Part shown: positions 30,155 through 32,652 of the stretch, one piece after another
How the letters are laid out: every line of letters starts with the position of its first letter
How positions within the stretch are numbered: the stretch's first letter is position 1
Origin: Chloroflexota bacterium
GTDB lineage: Bacteria > Chloroflexota > Anaerolineae > Anaerolineales > Villigracilaceae
Assembly (NCBI GenBank): GCA_021796315.1
Contig: JAJYOH010000009.1
Span: 1-32,652, forward strand
Direction of reading: 5' to 3'
DNA: 32,652 nt
Program-made: the position numbers and the translations under genes
The notes under the pieces: model-generated
Seen by the model: only the letters and a program-made list of their open reading frames with translations
What the model was told of the DNA's origin: nothing
Databases searched by the model: none

Positions 30155-31000
30155 TCAAGGAGTGGTGGTGGGGATGAGTGGGGCGATGTCGACCGCGCGA
30201 AAATTGATAATGACCAGGACAATTTGGAGACGGCCAAAATCCACAGCAGGTTGAACAGTGGATTGCTGGAATAGTTCGGCGGCGCGCTTGTGAACGTTGA
30301 CCACCTGACCAACGATCAAATCTGGAGGAAAACCGCCGCCCAGACCCGAAGTCAGGATAAGATCTCCCGCTTGAACGGTCACATCCTGCGAGATGAGATC
30401 GAGAGAGACATCGCCGGTAACGGAACCGACCAGCATTGCGTCGGTATTAGCGTTCTTAAGATGCACATTCACCGATGAGGCCGGATCGGTGATCAATTGA
30501 ACGCGCGCAGCATCTGCGATTACTGCATCGACGCGGCCAACCAGGCCTTCGCTTGTAACAACTGGCATGCCGCGCAGAATACCGTCATTCGAACCGCGAT
30601 TGATGATGATGTAATGCAGGAACGGACTTGGATCGCGCCCGATGACCGATGCGGCCTTGTATGTGTTTTCAGGATTGGTTCTTGAGAAATCCACCAACGC
30701 GGCCAGTATCTCAGTCTCGTTGACGCGTTGCTGCAAGTTGATTACCTGTGCCTGCAAATCGGAGACTTGCTTCTGAAGTTCGGCGTTGCGGCTGCTTAAA
30801 CTTGCAATATCACGCGGCGCGGCTAAAAATTCCTGAATGGCTTGATAGCGCGTGGCAAACCATTCCTGCGTGAAAACAAATCCGCCGGTGAAACGATTGG
30901 TAACTGAACTAAAGAAACCGCCAAAGGAAAGCGCCAGGATGCCCCCGATGATTAAGAAAATTATGGTGGTTTGCAAAGTGCGGGAAAACAGATCTTTCAT
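30155..31000 (-). CDS. mreC: Rod shape-determining protein MreC
   Basis: This is a 281-residue bitopic protein that links MreB to PBP2. The membrane segment spans about residues 11-31 and a coiled coil follows (about 65-100, SRNAELQKQVSDLQAQVINL). A beta-rich extracytoplasmic domain comes next (SVIGRDPSPFLHYIIINRGS, GLVGRVDAV, LILTSGLGGGFPPDLIVG). It starts 40 bp after the mreB stop and is followed directly by mreD. Confidence 0.95.
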   Translation of the reverse strand: MKDLFSRTLQTTIIFLIIGGILALSFGGFFSSVTNRFTGGFVFTQEWFATRYQAIQEFLAAPRDIASLSSRNAELQKQVSDLQAQVINLQQRVNETEILAALVDFSRTNPENTYKAASVIGRDPSPFLHYIIINRGSNDGILRGMPVVTSEGLVGRVDAVIADAARVQLITDPASSVNVHLKNANTDAMLVGSVTGDVSLDLISQDVTVQAGDLILTSGLGGGFPPDLIVGQVVNVHKRAAELFQQSTVQPAVDFGRLQIVLVIINFRAVDIAPLIPTTTP

Positions 31001-31040
31001 TCTTTAAATCATAGCACAGAGCGTAAATGTCTGCACGCTC

Positions 31041-32111
31041 TTATGCGCCATGACGGGTGCTGCCACGCTCCAGTCCAACCAGATAGCGGCTCAAATGATC
31101 CATGTCTTCAAAGATGATGGCTGCGCCGCGCGCCACACAGGTTAACGGATCTTCTGCCACCCAAACGCGCAGTTTAAGTTCATCTGTTAGACGGTCAGCA
31201 AGTCCTTGTAAAAGGGCGCCGCCTCCGGCCAGGCAAATTCCAATGTCCATCAGGTCCGATACGATTTCGGGCGGAATTTCATCCAGTGCGTCGCGCACGG
31301 TATCAATGATAACTTGGACCGAACCAGAGAGCGCCTCGCGGATTTCCACTGATGAGATTTCAAGCGTTTCGGGCAAGCCTGTTACGAGATTGCGTCCACG
31401 CACTTCCATTGTTTTTTCAGGTTGAAGCGGATAAGCCGAACCAATCTTCCACTTGACCTGCTCCGCGATGCCTTCGCCGATGAGCAGGTTGTACTTGTTC
31501 CGCAAATATTGAACAATATCCTGATCCATTTCGTCGCCCGCGACTCTCAATGAGCGCGATGCGACTACACCGCCTATGGACATCACCGCGACCTCGGTCG
31601 TTCCGCCGCCAATGTCCACCACCATCGAGCCGCGTATCTCGCCAATGGGCAGACCGGCTCCCAGCGCCGCCGCAATCGGCTCCTCGATCAACATGGCTTG
31701 ACGCGCCCCTGAGGCCATGACCGCGTCATAAACGGCGCGCTTTTCCACCTCGGTAACGCCGGTCGGAAGTCCGACCACCACGCGCGGGCGGGGGAGCGGG
31801 ACCACACTTTGTTCATGTACCTTGCCAATGAAATATTCCAGCATGACCTGTGTCACATCGAATTCAGAAATAACACCATCGCGAACCGGCCGCACAACCA
31901 TCACATTGCCCGGTGTGCGGCCAACCATCTCCTTGGCCTCCAGGCCAATGGCTAATGGTAAACGTGACCTTTTATCTATGGTTACCCAGGAAGGTTCGTT
32001 AATAACAATACCCTTGCCGCGTACATGAACAAGGGTGTTCGCAGTGCCCAAATCAATTGCGATGTCTAAAGAAAACAGGCCTAACAGCCAGTTAATGGGG
32101 TTGAAGGCCAA
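31041..32111 (-). CDS. mreB: Actin-like cell-shape protein MreB
   Basis: This is a 356-residue bacterial actin that organises side-wall synthesis. Phosphate-binding motifs are DLGTANT (residues 20-26) and DIGGGTTEVAV (166-176). CLAGGGALLQGL is the adenosine motif. The N-terminal FNPINWLLGLF is amphipathic and probably binds membrane. The start codon is TTG, with GGAG seven bases upstream and no suitable ATG nearby. It is the first gene of the mreBCD-mrdA run, behind an extended -10 promoter, and divergent from degV. Confidence 0.97.
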   Translation of the reverse strand: MAFNPINWLLGLFSLDIAIDLGTANTLVHVRGKGIVINEPSWVTIDKRSRLPLAIGLEAKEMVGRTPGNVMVVRPVRDGVISEFDVTQVMLEYFIGKVHEQSVVPLPRPRVVVGLPTGVTEVEKRAVYDAVMASGARQAMLIEEPIAAALGAGLPIGEIRGSMVVDIGGGTTEVAVMSIGGVVASRSLRVAGDEMDQDIVQYLRNKYNLLIGEGIAEQVKWKIGSAYPLQPEKTMEVRGRNLVTGLPETLEISSVEIREALSGSVQVIIDTVRDALDEIPPEIVSDLMDIGICLAGGGALLQGLADRLTDELKLRVWVAEDPLTCVARGAAIIFEDMDHLSRYLVGLERGSTRHGA

Positions 32112-32162
32112 AGGAAGGCTCCTCTATGAGAATTCTTTGCAAACCAGCCGCTTGCAGAAGCG

Positions 32163-32171
32163 ATTATATCA
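32163..32171 (-). promoter_or_regulatory. Extended -10 promoter of the mre operon
   Basis: On the minus strand TGATATAAT lies 52 bp upstream of the mreB TTG. No convincing -35 is seen. Confidence 0.5.
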
Positions 32172-32258
32172 TAAGGCCTAATATATACTTTGTGCAACCT
32201 TGAATAGCCAAATGGGTTAAAATTCTTGAACTTATATTCACTTAGGCCGGGAGGGCTT

Positions 32259-32652
32259 ATGGCAAAAATTGCGTTCGTTACGGATAGTACAGCATACATA
32301 CCAGTCGAGCTTGTCAGGAAGCATAACATCACAGTTGCACCGCAGGTTTTAATATGGGGTGACGAAACCTTTCAAGATGGTGTGGACATTCAGCCAGATG
32401 AGTTTTATACACGGCTTAAAGGTAGTAAAACGATGCCAACCACGTCACAGGTATCAATGGTCACCATGCAAAATATTTTCCATGGCCTTGTGGAAGAAGG
32501 CTTCGATGTTATCGGGGTCTTCGTATCAGGGAAACTTTCCGGCACGCCGCAGTCCGCCATGCAGGGCCGGGAGGCCCTGGGATCTGCCGCCGGAAAAATC
32601 ACCATCATAGACAGCAATTCCATAGCCATGGCTATGGGTTTTCAAATCCTGA
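32259..32652 (+). CDS. degV: DegV-family fatty-acid-binding protein (3' end missing)
   Basis: The first 131 codons of a DegV-type protein, a family that binds fatty acids and in Firmicutes (FakB) presents them to a fatty-acid kinase. Family landmarks: KIAFVTDSTAYIP at the N-terminus, GDETFQDGVDIQPDEFY, the lipid-contact MPTTSQVS, and GVFVSGKLSGTPQSA. GGGAGG lies five bases before the ATG. The frame runs off the window end. It is divergent from mreB, and no fatty-acid kinase gene is visible here. Confidence 0.92.
   Translation, partial: MAKIAFVTDSTAYIPVELVRKHNITVAPQVLIWGDETFQDGVDIQPDEFYTRLKGSKTMPTTSQVSMVTMQNIFHGLVEEGFDVIGVFVSGKLSGTPQSAMQGREALGSAAGKITIIDSNSIAMAMGFQIL

Noticed and set aside
1..32652. 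tRNA, rRNA, CRISPR or intact insertion sequence
   Set aside because: No cloverleaf, rRNA-like stretch, regularly spaced repeat-spacer array or transposase frame was recognised by eye. A dedicated tRNA or CRISPR search would settle it.

Overview
The window most likely comes from a Chloroflexota bacterium, probably class Anaerolineae. This is inferred from gene content: a MinCDE plus MreBCD shape and division cluster, a KimA-type potassium importer, a small DUF2680-like secreted protein, several lipoproteins, and a Gram-positive-type SOS box at uvrB. No rRNA or marker search was possible, so the class is a working guess. Coding density is high. I saw no tRNA, rRNA, CRISPR array or intact insertion sequence.

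Layout. Positions 2-3076 hold the 3' part of mfd, which carries three in-frame, hairpin-forming repeat insertions in linker positions. Positions 3095-5749 form an accessory patch read leftward: a putative PD-(D/E)xK nuclease-like protein, a DinB-like protein, a small lipoprotein and a YdeI/OmdA-like protein. The 3' end of the YdeI-like gene is present three times in one orientation, at an exact 623-bp spacing (3942, 4565, 5188). Two of the copies are tail fragments lying between unrelated genes. Positions 5805-12084 read rightward: kimA, a lipoprotein, uvrB (GAAC-N4-GTTC LexA-type box), a DUF2680-like secreted protein and a membrane-anchored alpha/beta hydrolase. Positions 12131-15708 form a tight leftward operon: an ICMT-like methyltransferase, an MntR/DtxR repressor, the MntH manganese importer and a tandem-Usp protein, with a perfect 18-bp palindrome upstream. 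Positions 15963-17673 read leftward: a four-helix membrane protein, a STAS/SEC14-like protein, a hemolysin-III (TrhA) family protein and a coupled 58-residue membrane protein.

Positions 17773-19678 read rightward: a deoxynucleoside kinase and a cNMP-binding/SpoIIE phosphatase. Positions 19729-20871 hold a leftward PLP transsulfuration enzyme. A 316-bp gap with GC-rich inverted repeats follows, then a possible 33-codon ORF, rtcB and a 37-residue lysine-rich protein. From 32111 down to 23026 the leftward genes mreB, mreC, mreD, mrdA, minC, minD, minE, rodA and gltX form a cell-shape and division cluster with several ATGA stop/start overlaps. A divergent, truncated degV gene closes the window.

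How the genes relate: MntR probably controls its own operon and manganese import through the palindrome. Mfd and UvrB belong to the same transcription-coupled and nucleotide-excision repair pathway. The Mre/Mrd/Rod proteins form the elongasome, and MinCDE positions the division septum. The most unusual structures are the 623-bp-spaced YdeI tails and the palindromic peptide insertions in Mfd.
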